The translations under genes were made by a program, and so were the position numbers. A DNA stretch of 64,000 bases from DATAOG01 sp963782885 (GTDB lineage: Bacteria; Pseudomonadota; Alphaproteobacteria; Geminicoccales; Geminicoccaceae): contig CAWALL010000040.1 in assembly GCA_963782885.1 (NCBI GenBank), positions 62,001 to 126,000 on the forward strand. Reading direction: 5' to 3'. Positions 53,371 through 61,727 of this stretch are shown piece by piece. The notes below the pieces were generated by a model, which ran no database searches, was not told the origin of the DNA, and worked only from the letters and a program-made list of their open reading frames with translations. Every line of letters starts with the position of its first letter. Position 1 is the stretch's first letter.

Positions 53371-53399
53371 TGGCGGAGGGAAGGCGATTCGAACTCCCG
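53371..53399 (-). other. tRNA-Ser-like 3' end fragment
   Basis: The minus strand reads CGGGAGTTCGAATC, a T-arm, and then CCTCCGCCA, like a tRNA-Ser acceptor end with CCA. There is no anticodon part. Such a scrap usually marks an attachment site of a satellite or prophage integrated in a tRNA gene. Confidence 0.45.
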
Positions 53400-53439
53400 G
53401 TTCGGACGCTGCCTCCACTCGCAGCCGCGGGCAGTAGGC

Positions 53440-54304
53440 GTGCTTTTGCGAAACGGATTCAGGCGACGGGGGTCAGGCGTGATCGTGCGTCTGAGGTCTT
53501 GCAGCTTGAGCAGCATGCCGAGGATGCGCTCGAGCTTGCGGTCGAGATGCACCTCATAGCGGGCGAGCTTGTCGAGGCGGTCGGGTTCCAATGACTCGCC
53601 GAACGCCTGCGACCGGATCAGGTTTCGATTTTGCAGCTCGCGACGCCGTTGCTGGTGCCAGGGCACGATCTCGTCATTGAGGAATCGCTCGAGGCTCGGT
53701 GCGTCGGGCTGGTACGGATCGGGGTCCCCGGCCTCGTCATCATCCTGGTCCCTATGGGTCCCGGTGGGCGCCTCCGACCACTCTTCCAGAGTTTCCTCGC
53801 TCAAGGCAGCGAGAGCCTTGCTGTACGCGCCGGCCTTGCCCTTCCTCAAGATCGCGAGCGCCCGCTCGACCATAGCCTCGCTCTCGGCGAGGTCGCGAAG
53901 CTCGGTCTCGGTGTCCTCGGGCGAGGTGCGGACAGCGGCGGCGGCGGTCTCGGTGGGGTCTTCTCGATCCAGGTGCGCCAACGCCCTGGCCGGGACGTCG
54001 TGGTCGCGCCATGGTTTCTTTTCCAAAGCGGATCGTAGCCCGGCCCGACATGCTGCCGCCTCGGCCATGACAACCCGCTGCTTGCGCCAGATGATGCCGG
54101 CCAGCTCCTCCCCCAGATGGTGCTCCGTGGTTCCGGATGTAGCATGCTCGGCGACCAAGCTCCTCCAGCAGGTCGTCGTACTCCGTCTGATCCTCCCAAG
54201 GGAGCCCCAGATGTGGCTGAGGTACCGTCCCGAACGGCGTCGAGCCGGCTCAGCTCGCAGCCCGTGGCTAGCGGCGGATTGGCCTGGAGGTTATCGTCGA
54301 TCAT
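53440..54304 (-). pseudogene. Hypothetical protein of mobile-element type, two frameshifts
   Basis: The ATG at 54304 overlaps the previous stop (ATGA). Pieces in order: MIDDNLQANPPLATGCELSR; VPQPHLGLPWEDQTEYDDLL; VAEHATSGTTEHHLGEELAG with IIWRKQRVVMAEAA. A helical charged end with YEVHLDRKLERILGMLLKLQ follows. The family is seen beside accessory elements and its function is not known. The last open 330 nt run into non-coding and tRNA-like sequence. Confidence 0.55.
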
Positions 54305-54936
54305 CTCCCGAAGTCTCCGTGCCCGCCCTTTCGATCGAAGTGGTGTATCAGCTTCTTGAGCCACGCCCCTTGGGCTTGGCAGAAGCGCTCCTCAATCATC
54401 AATGCCTCCGATCGGAGCCGCTCGTACCGTCTACGGTGCATCCGCCGCGGCCGTTCAGGAAAGGGTTTGCTCATATCGGCCGAACCTCCCAAACGCTGGC
54501 GGATCGACTGAGCGCGCGTCAGCAACCGATCCCGACCCCCTTCATGCTGGCTCTGATAGGACAAACTCAAACAACTCCGGCAATAGAACCGCTCACCACC
54601 GTGGAGCTTGCCGCACCGGCGATCGCACGATGGGCACCGAAACCAGGCTCGTGATCCCCCGAAAGGCTGCGCGGTGTAGTCGAGCCTGATTCGCTGCTCG
54701 ACGTTCTTCCATGCGCCGCCGGACCGATCGCGGACACGATAGCTCAGTACCACCGTATCCTGCTCAGCGTACGCGGAGATACTGCGCATCGCCTCGCCGT
54801 TGCGCGACAAGGTTTTCGTCCAACCGTAGCCGAATTGCAGGAGCCCCTCGCGGACCAGACTTTCGATCGCGAGGGCCTCGTAGTCCTCGACCGTGGTCGG
54901 GCACGTTGAGTGTCGTCCGGAGCCTGCACCACCCAT
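54301..54936 (-). CDS. Zinc-ribbon conserved hypothetical protein
   Basis: 211 aa, starting MGGAGSGRHSTCPTTVEDYE, typical of an alphaproteobacterial family found in islands and prophages. A central zinc ribbon is made of CPSCDRRCGKL and RFYCRSCLSLSY. The end is basic and helical (SKPFPERPRRMHRRRYERLR). It probably binds nucleic acid. It is coupled to the next gene by an ATGA overlap. Confidence 0.75.
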   Translation of the reverse strand: MGGAGSGRHSTCPTTVEDYEALAIESLVREGLLQFGYGWTKTLSRNGEAMRSISAYAEQDTVVLSYRVRDRSGGAWKNVEQRIRLDYTAQPFGGSRAWFRCPSCDRRCGKLHGGERFYCRSCLSLSYQSQHEGGRDRLLTRAQSIRQRLGGSADMSKPFPERPRRMHRRRYERLRSEALMIEERFCQAQGAWLKKLIHHFDRKGGHGDFGR

Positions 54937-55495
54937 CGATCAGCACTCCAGGGAAATGCACGCGCCGACGACGGGCACGGCCCTTAGCAGGAGCCTAGAT
55001 TTTTTCGAAATCATGTGCAAACCGGGGCTGTCATCTCATTCGGCTTCCGTCAGCAAATCTTCCGAACCACCTAAGTCTGCGCCCGCTCGAGCGTAAGGAT
55101 CTCAGACCATGGCCGCCGAGGCTCCCTGAGCCCGCTGTAGGCGCCCCAGGAGGCGGGGCCGCTCCTCGGCGGCCTGGCGGCTGCCCGCGGGACCGACGGC
55201 CCGGCCGTCGCGGGTGCGCGCGTAAAGCGGTGGTGAGCGCGGCGGGTGCGCCCCGTCCACGTCGATATGACAACGGCCACCATGGCCGCGCGGACCATCC
55301 GTCGCGGCTGCGTGGGTAGCGAACGCAGTGAGTGCAAGGTTTTCCGCCGTTTCGAGCGCAGCGAGCGCAGAGTCCCATATGACCCTCGTATGTGACGCGC
55401 GCGTCACGCGGGCAAATACTGGACTAATAGGGATCTGCGCTCGCTGCGCTCGCATTGGCGGATTTCTGCGGCTTACTGCGCTCGCGATTTAGGGC
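54937..55495. other. 559-bp non-coding stretch with inverted repeats
   Basis: No convincing gene. It holds a perfect 18-bp inverted repeat (CGAGCGCAGCGAGCGCAG at 55353-55370 and its complement at 55435-55452) and, inside the loop, the palindrome GTGACGCGCGCGTCAC at 55392-55407. It lies between the primase pseudogene and the zinc-ribbon gene, so it could be a replication-origin region of the former satellite. Confidence 0.45.
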
Positions 55496-57826
55496 TTACG
55501 CTGTCCATGCCCTCGCCCGCTCGCTACCGTCGTCAGTCGGCAGGATGCGAAAAAGCCCTTGTAGCCACGGGATCGGGTTTTGGGATGCTGATACTGGCGA
55601 TAGCCGCGCTGAACCATGCTGTCGGATAGCTTGCGCTGCGGGGCGACGATGTTCGCCGGCGCCCTCAGCCCACTGCCGCCAGGACTGCCACAGATCGGCG
55701 CTGCTGGACCACGCGTTCACATCGTCGAGCAGGCAATCGGTCTGCCACGTCTTGAAAGCATCCTCGCTCGACAGGTACTCGTCAGTCGCCGACAGCACGC
55801 ACGGCGGCGGCGCCAGCCCGTCCCGCTGCCACGCAAGGCAGCCGTCGATGGCCCAACGCAGGATAGCCGGCCATTCGGCTTTAAGCTTTGCCGACAGATC
55901 CTTGTCGCGTTCCTCAGGCGGGATGGTAACAAGGAACGGGATGAAATGCAGCCGCCGTTGCATGGCCTCGTCCACGCAACGAAGGCCGGGCTTGTGGTTC
56001 CCGACGATGAACAGCTTGAACTGCGGCTGGTACTCGAAAAAATCCTTGTGCATGAACCGCGCAGCAATGGTATCGCCGCCTGTAAGCTTCTTGATCTGAG
56101 ACTCGGCCCATTGCCGCCCCTCCTCTGTCTCTGAGCCGATCGCGAGCCTGCAACCGCGCATTCGGGCAACCTCGGTCGGATGCCGTTCGTTTTGTGTCAC
56201 CATCAACATTTCGGTCGGGAAGCTACAGGCGTACTCGCCGAGAATGCCTTTCAGCGCTTCGATGCAAACCGACTTGCCGTTGGCGCCGGTGCCATGCCCG
56301 TAGTTGAAGGTATGTTCCCGGGTCGAGCCAGTGAGAGCGTAGCCAGCGAACCGCTGGAAGTAACCCTGAAGCTCTGCGTCACCGTCGGTGATGCGTTCAA
56401 GGAACTTGAGCCACAGGGCGGGCTTGGTCCTCGCCGGTGCGGGAGCGACCGACGCGAGCTTTGTGATGTAGTCCTCTGGGTCAGGCTTGCGCATAATGCC
56501 TGTCCGCAGATCCACCGTCCCGCCCGGGGTGCCGAGAAGCCACGGGTCTGCATCCCATTGTTCGGTGACTGCGACCCGCTCCGGATGACTGCGGACAAGA
56601 TCGACAACTGCGCTCACTGTCGCCTTGGATCGCAAGGTCTTGGCGGTCGCTTCGGCCATCTTCCGCACCTTTTCCCGATCGGCTTCGTCCGGCATGAGTT
56701 TGCCGAGCTTGGCGGCGCGGACGAAAGCATCCGCGCGAGCCCGCAAATATTCCCTGGTCCTGGTCACGTGAAGGAGCGTCTCATCCCGCAGCCAGCGCGT
56801 GCCGTCCCAGAACAGCCATCGATCCCACATCTTGACAAACCGCGCATGGCGCGCCCAGCGGCGCCCCATATCGAGCGCGAGCCCGTCCTGTGAGAGGTCG
56901 AACAGGGCGTCGCCCTTGACATCGTCGGGCGTGTCCTGCTCGGCATAGGCGAGGCCAAGCGTCCGTTCGATGTAGTCCCGTCGGTACGCTTTGCCGTCGC
57001 CGCGGACGGCGATGATCAGTGCCCAGGCGTCGTCAGGCGGCCAGCCAAGATTGCGCGCGACGTTGGCGAGGGCGAGGTCCTGGCGGGACTGGTCGCCCTC
57101 GTAGTTCGTGAGATCGAAGACGTCGGGGTGGTGGGCTTGCAGCTCGGCGAGGCGCGCGGGGTCGAGCGGCCCGGGCGTATCGTCCGGCAGCATGTCGATT
57201 TCGACGACGTTGCCGCGCGACTTGCGCATGATTGGCGCGGCGTGCCCGGGCGGTTCGCTCTCGAGCCGGTCGGCGAGCTCCTCCAGGTCCCGCCATGAGT
57301 AGCGCCGCCAGCTGGCGGCAATCAGCCTCGTTTCTGCCTCGCCGCGGCCAAGATTGCGCTTCAACTTGTTGGGGTAGTTTCGCGTGCTGGGCACTGCAGG
57401 AGCCTTCGACGTTCGGTGTCCGCTCGCCGAGCGCAGCTCGAACTGAGTGGAAAGCTCGGCTGCGGCCTGCTATTCCGGGCATCTGGTTCGCCTCGAGCAG
57501 GCGATCGGACGCGGCCGATCCGCTGTCGACGTGAAGGTCGGCGGCATCGGCAGGTCGTGCAGCTCGGCCGCCAGGAGCTCGAGGCGGGCGCGTTCGTCCG
57601 CCCAGGCGTACCCGTTTTTGTCGCGTGGATCGAGGTCGGCCCAGACGCCGGCGATCCCCGTGATGTTCTCTTTCGCGGGCTTTTTCCGCGTTCCGGCTGG
57701 CGTCAGGTTGACGGTGAAATAGATGCCCTTGCCGCGGGCGTTCTCCTTTGTGATCCAAAGCGCTGTAGCGTCCGGGGCCGCGCCGTTGAAGGTCCACGCG
57801 GTTGTCGCCCCGTCCGGCACGATCAC
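55496..57826 (-). pseudogene. P4/D5-type primase-helicase, broken N-terminus
   Basis: The N-terminal primase part (57470-57826) reads IVPDGATTAWTFNGAAPDAT, WITKENARGKGIYFTVNLTP and GVWADLDPRDKNGYAW, then loses frame. The long frame 55496-57394 gives STRNYPNKLKRNLGRGEAET, the D5-like region, the SF3 helicase Walker A GHGTGANGKSVC, FKLFIVGNHKPGLRCVDEAM and RRLHFIPFLVTIP. Such fusions replicate satellites and plasmids. The C-terminal 50 residues look altered. It is inactive at least in its primase half. Confidence 0.8.
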
Positions 57827-57877
57827 GAAGAACGTGGTGAGGCTCGGGCCGGAAGGCGAGGAAGGTCGCGAGCTCAG

Positions 57878-58144
57878 TTATTCCTGGCGGCACTGCGGGG
57901 CCAGCACAGTCGCCGTGCTCGGCTGATGGTGCTCGTTGAGGTCTACTATCGCGACCGAGCCACCAATTACTTGCGCGACATCCTGCATGAAGTCGTCGCG
58001 GGCGACGCTGTACGCCTCGAGGAACTTTCGTCGGGCCCGCGGTTGCGGGCACTGCGGCGTGCGCGGCGACCATTGGAGCAGAAGCCTTCGTGACGATGGC
58101 CGGCTTGATCGCGGCGAATTGGCGGGCATGAAGCTTAGCTTCAA
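57878..58144 (-). CDS. Hypothetical protein, doubtful
   Basis: 88 aa from a TTG. Only the second half looks protein-like (KFLEAYSVARDDFMQDVAQV, IGGSVAIVDLNEHHQPSTAT); the first half is Ser/Arg/Pro-rich and may be out of frame. It lies upstream of the primase on the same strand. Confidence 0.25.
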   Translation of the reverse strand: MKLSFMPANSPRSSRPSSRRLLLQWSPRTPQCPQPRARRKFLEAYSVARDDFMQDVAQVIGGSVAIVDLNEHHQPSTATVLAPQCRQE

Positions 58145-58536
58145 GCCGAGAGGCCGACAACTTCGAGAGCTACAACTCTTAAGAGGTCGTAGCCCCAGCC
58201 TTCGGGGTGCTCGTCACGGTCGACCTGGCCGTACAGGACCGCGTGCGGGCGGCGAGCCGCCGGGGCACGCGGGGCGCAACTCCGTGCGCACCGCCACGGC
58301 GAGCGACGGTGGCCGATCCAATCCCAAACTCGCAACGTCTGCGGCGGGTTGGTAGCGGCAGCGATCCCGGGGACTCCGCGCGGCGCCGTGACCGGCATCG
58401 AGCCGTCGGCCGTGACAAATCCGGCGGTCGCGGCTTGTGCGCGGGAGGTCCCGGTGCTATTTTCCCCGACGGTGAGCTGACGATTGCCGACCGCCGAGGC
58501 GCCCGGGTAGGGGCGCCTTTGGCATTTTTCGGACAT
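58141..58536 (-). CDS. Hypothetical protein, doubtful
   Basis: 131 aa. The end (PHAVLYGQVDRDEHPEGWGY, DLLRVVALEVVGLSA) is protein-like; the centre is rich in Arg and Pro. It lies between the AlpA-like gene (3 nt upstream) and the primase region, a normal place for a short satellite gene. No family recognised. Confidence 0.3.
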   Translation of the reverse strand: MSEKCQRRPYPGASAVGNRQLTVGENSTGTSRAQAATAGFVTADGSMPVTAPRGVPGIAAATNPPQTLRVWDWIGHRRSPWRCARSCAPRAPAARRPHAVLYGQVDRDEHPEGWGYDLLRVVALEVVGLSA

Positions 58537-58539
58537 GGC

Positions 58540-58830
58540 TCACGCGCCCTGCCCGGAGGCGTGACGCGCCGTGGCGACGAACGTGCGCAGCGTGGTCAAG
58601 GGGTAGAGGGCTCGGCTCTCGACCATGGCGAAATCGGGACCAGTCCCCAGGCGCGACCAGCGCTCCAAGGTAGCGGTGGATCTCCGGAGATAGACGGCAG
58701 CCTCGCGCCGCGTCAGGAGGACGTCGGCCTCGTTGAATTCAGGCCGCGCCAAGAGTGCGGCGCGTTGGAGGGTGTCGCGCTCGGCGCGGTCGTCTGCGGA
58801 GTCAGGGGCAGCATTTTGAAGGTAAGTCAT
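58540..58830 (-). CDS. AlpA/excisionase-type HTH protein
   Basis: 96 aa from MTYLQNAAPDSADDRAERDT. Residues 38-95 are a winged MerR-like HTH of the AlpA/HTH_17 kind (LLTRREAAVYLRRSTATLER, WSRLGTGPDFAMVESRALYP). Such proteins act as excisionase or as activator of the integrase in P4-like elements. It lies just downstream of the integrase on the same strand. The frame is open to 59025, but the start chosen fits the family size. Confidence 0.65.
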   Translation of the reverse strand: MTYLQNAAPDSADDRAERDTLQRAALLARPEFNEADVLLTRREAAVYLRRSTATLERWSRLGTGPDFAMVESRALYPLTTLRTFVATARHASGQGA

Positions 58831-59029
58831 GGTCACGCATCCTGATCGCGCCTCCACTTGGGAGGCGACAGGGGATGCGGACCGATTCTTTCCCGACTTT
58901 CGGGCCGCGACATAGCGCTCTAGCGGGGCGCGTAGGAAGGAGGGATTCACCCGTGAGTCCCCGACCACCAGCCGCACCTCGTCACGATCGGCCGTCTTGA
59001 GCTGGTCGGGCCACATTAGGGCCAAGACC

Positions 59030-60289
59030 TTATGTACGCGACTTTGATTGCGATTGCAACCGTTGCGTTGGTAATTTCACCACTTTGTCGCGCGCGCCGT
59101 CGACCAACCTCATGACGTGATCGGCCCATCGCCCCGCGGCCTCGACCCAGGCGCGCCAATGGCCGCTGCGATGGAAAACCGCGGACAGATCGTCGATGAC
59201 GGCATGTCAGCTGACGCTCGGCGATCACCCGGTCAACGCCGAGCGGCGAGGCCGGCCGAAGGTCCGGCGCAGATCGTGCGGGGTCCATGGTGTCATGCCG
59301 GCGGCGCTGGTCTGCCTGATGATCTTCGGTAGGCGCTTCGACCATCCCGCCATTGGCCCGCCGCCGCGCCCGGGGAAGACGTAGGCGCTGGTCGTGCGCG
59401 GCAGCCCGGCCAGGATCTCGACCGCGGCCGGCGGCAGTGGCACCCTGTGCTGGCGCGCGCTCTTCGCGATCGCAGCCGAGATCGACCAGACGCCGGCCTC
59501 GAGGTCCACGTCGCGCCAGCTCATGAGGCTGGTCTCGAGCCGCCGTTGCCCGAGCAACAGCAGCATCCGGAGATACGGGCCAAACGGCCAGCCGGTCTCG
59601 GCCGCGACATTCCATCGATCGGCAGCTCCCAACCCTCGGCGCCGACAGGGCCTGACCATGCGCGCGGGTTCGCCGGTCGGCGCCACCGGTCTGCGGGCTT
59701 GCTGTCATCTCGCCGTGTCGACCGCGCAGTTCAGGAATACCGCCGCATTCTTGCGGAGATCCTGCGCGGCGCCGGGACGCCCGTCCTGCTCGATGGCGTT
59801 GATCAGCAGGACGACGTCATTGCGGGTGATGGCGCCGAGCTCGACATTGCCGAGTGCGTCCAGCAACTCCCGCCGGAGCAGCGACAGCCGATCCTTGCGC
59901 TTGACCACATGCCGCCGTGCCAGATCGGCCTCGTAGGCGTCCAGAGCAGGACCGAGCCGGGCGCGATCGCGTTTGGCCTGGGCCGGCGCTCCCGGCGGGA
60001 TCTGACGCTCGGCAACCACGCCCAGCCGATCCGGTGCCGCGGCCCGGGCGCTTAAGCGAGATCTGTGGACGGCGTCGAGCTGGTCCCAGCGCTGCAGCGC
60101 CTTGCGACCGCTGCCGACCCGGTAGAAGACCATGAACACCTGCGGCCTCCGGAAGACCCGCACGAGCAGGCCAGGCTGTGTGTTGTCCCACAGGTCGACG
60201 CTGCCCTTGTCCGGCGGGCAGGTCGCTTGCTTGATGCGCTGGCTCGTCAGGGCGATTCGCATGTCGGGGAGTGCTCCAGCTGTAAGCAC
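59030..60289 (-). pseudogene. Tyrosine integrase of the island, frameshifted
   Basis: The start is MLTAGALPD or the inner MRIALTSQRIKQ (60262). The first frame (60289-59705) has the N-terminal DUF4102-like and SAM-like domains (DLWDNTQPGLLVRVF, VELGAITRNDVVLLINAIEQ) and stops early. The second frame has MLLLLGQRRLETSLMSWRDV (catalytic Arg), KSARQHRVPLP (Lys) and TPWTPHDLRRTFG (His and Arg). A third frame ends with RWADHVMRLVDGARDKVVKL. At least two frameshifts inactivate it. It reads away from the attachment core only 125 bp away. Confidence 0.85.
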
Positions 60290-60302
60290 CGCATAAGCAC
60301 CG
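60276..60302 (+). repeat. Right arm-type repeat, candidate integrase site
   Basis: Matches 4242-4268 in 26 of 27 bases and in the same orientation, with the two TAAGCACC motifs. It overlaps the start of the integrase gene, so integrase binding could also regulate its own transcription. Confidence 0.55.
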
Positions 60303-60414
60303 CGATGCGGGCTCGTGATGGCGAGTGCTCCCTCGTTACGGCGCTAGACCCCTGTCTGTCAATAGGTTGCGTTGCTTATTGACGGCGCGTGACAGGCTAT
60401 GCGGGCGCTAGGCT

Positions 60415-60464
60415 CTCCCTTGGTAAGGGAAGGGTCGGGTGTTCAATTCACCCCGGCGGCACCA
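60415..60464 (+). repeat. Right attachment core (tRNA-Thr 3' half copy)
   Basis: Copy of tRNA-Thr positions 4169-4218 with a single change. The 5' half of the tRNA is absent: upstream sequence does not form the D arm or the acceptor stem. It is the distal junction of the island. Confidence 0.88.
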
Positions 60465-60498
60465 GCCTGCTCCGATCACGCAAGGGCCTCGACGCTGG

Positions 60499-60924
60499 TC
60501 ACGGCGAGACGCTCTCCAACGCGATCACCTTGTCCCGCCACGAGCCGCTCCCGACGGCAGTGAGGAAGCGCCGGTCGTCGGTGACAAGGGGCGCCGCTTC
60601 AAGCTCGGCGCAGGCCAGGTACATGCAATCGTAGACGGGATGCTCAAGCGTCAGAGCGATCTTAAGCGCTCGCTCGTTGAGTTCGGTCGCGGGCACGAGC
60701 GCCGGCACTCCGCTCCGGATCCAGGCGGCAACCAGCCCGGCGACCCGCTTGGAAATCTCTCCACGTCGTGCCTTTGCCGAAGCGATGTTGAAGACTTCCG
60801 AGACGATCAACTCAGGCGCGACGATCGTGTCCGCGATATCGAGCACAGCCTTGGCATTGGCATGCCGCACTTCGGGCGTGTACCATTTGATCGCGACGCT
60901 CGCATCCACGATGACTTCACGCAT
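60499..60924 (-). CDS. vapC: VapC-type PIN-domain toxin
   Basis: 141 aa from MREVIVDASVAIKWYTPEVR. The PIN acidic residues can be read: Asp in VDASVAIKW, Glu in APELIVSEVFN, Asp in LEHPVYDCMYLACAE and Asp in LVTDDRRFL. VapC toxins are Mg2+-dependent RNases that cut tRNA or rRNA. The start overlaps the antitoxin gene by 8 nt. It lies just outside the right attachment core. Confidence 0.93.
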   Translation of the reverse strand: MREVIVDASVAIKWYTPEVRHANAKAVLDIADTIVAPELIVSEVFNIASAKARRGEISKRVAGLVAAWIRSGVPALVPATELNERALKIALTLEHPVYDCMYLACAELEAAPLVTDDRRFLTAVGSGSWRDKVIALESVSP

Positions 60925-61159
60925 CGCGGTCGCGCGCGGCACGGATCAACTCCGTGCTGTCGGTCTGCACGCGACCTGTGGGCGTCATCGCCGTGATCTG
61001 ATCGGCGACCGCCCGCAGTTGACGTGGTGTCGGCACCCGCGCGGCATCGCGCAGGATCTGTCGGACCTCACCCTCGAGCGACCGGCCCCGGCTCTCCGCC
61101 CGCGCCTTGAGCCTGGCAACGACCTCGTCCTCGAGGTTCCGAACCGTGAGCTTCGTCAT
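60917..61159 (-). CDS. vapB: VapB/FitA-like antitoxin
   Basis: 80 aa from MTKLTVRNLEDEVVARLKAR. The FitA-type ribbon-helix-helix (LTVRNLEDEVVARLKARAES, RGRSLEGEVRQIL) is followed by a toxin-binding tail. It binds VapC and represses the pair's promoter. The gene pair overlaps, as usual. Confidence 0.92.
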   Translation of the reverse strand: MTKLTVRNLEDEVVARLKARAESRGRSLEGEVRQILRDAARVPTPRQLRAVADQITAMTPTGRVQTDSTELIRAARDRDA

Positions 61160-61232
61160 GCGATACCTGCTCCGCTTACGAACCAAGCCTATCATGACGG
61201 CATTTTGCCGGCAAGCTCGGCACGAGCAGGCC

Positions 61233-61688
61233 TCAGATACCGCGCGGTTGAGGAGTCAAGGAAGCGCTCGCGGCGGCCGGGACCGTGAGCGCTTCCGGGA
61301 CAATGTCGGTGTTCTGCGCGGTGCGGATGCGCCAGCCGTCATGCTCGTGCGACGCGACGAACAACAGAACGCCGCGCCGCGGCTTGCCAACCGATCCGTC
61401 GGGTTCTCGCTGGCCGGAGAGCGTCCACCTGCTATGAACCGTCACCAGATCCGGGCGGAGATATTTCACAACCACATCATCGATCTTCAGATCGGAGTCG
61501 CGAAAGAAGGCGCGATGCGCGAACGCGTGCGCCTCTTCGATGGCCCGGCGGTCCCGCCACCAGATGCCGACCACGTTGACGAAGTCGGCATCCTCGACGA
61601 ACAGCCGAGCAAGCGCTGCCACGTCGTGAGCATTCCAGGCGCTGGCGAACTGAGCCGGGAGGAGATCTGGTGATGCGATCACGGTCAT
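61233..61688 (-). CDS. NTF2-like (DUF4440/SgcJ-type) protein
   Basis: 151 aa from MTVIASPDLLPAQFASAWNA; a start at 61724 would add 12 residues. The cone-fold features are FASAWNAHDVAALARLFVED, ADFVNVVGIWWRDRRAIEEA and GVLLFVASHEHDGWRIRTAQ. Members are small steroid-isomerase-like or binding proteins. It follows aspS by 39 nt on the same strand. Substrate unknown. Confidence 0.85.
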   Translation of the reverse strand: MTVIASPDLLPAQFASAWNAHDVAALARLFVEDADFVNVVGIWWRDRRAIEEAHAFAHRAFFRDSDLKIDDVVVKYLRPDLVTVHSRWTLSGQREPDGSVGKPRRGVLLFVASHEHDGWRIRTAQNTDIVPEALTVPAAASASLTPQPRGI

Positions 61689-61727
61689 CAGCGTCTCATC
61701 CTGTCTGAGCATCTGCAAGCGCACCGC

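Larger units (their letters stand above)
4169..60464. mobile_element. 56 kb integrative island in tRNA-Thr
   Basis: The boundaries are the direct repeats 4169-4218 and 60415-60464, one with the intact tRNA and one with only its 3' half. Inside are a tyrosine integrase pseudogene next to the right repeat, defence genes, metabolic and efflux cargo, three IS66, one IS110 and decayed phage or satellite parts. Core genes (murA-hisD cluster on the left, aspS on the right) lie outside. The disrupted integrase suggests it can no longer excise by itself. Confidence 0.85.

Noticed and set aside
53106..53440. C-terminal 110 codons of the mobile-element gene
   Set aside because: They cover a tRNA-like scrap and non-coding sequence after the natural helical end of the protein; accidental read-through.
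54937..55495. Short minus-strand frames in the repeat-rich spacer
   Set aside because: Composition is dominated by repeats and Arg/Pro/Gly; no start with a ribosome site and no family resemblance.
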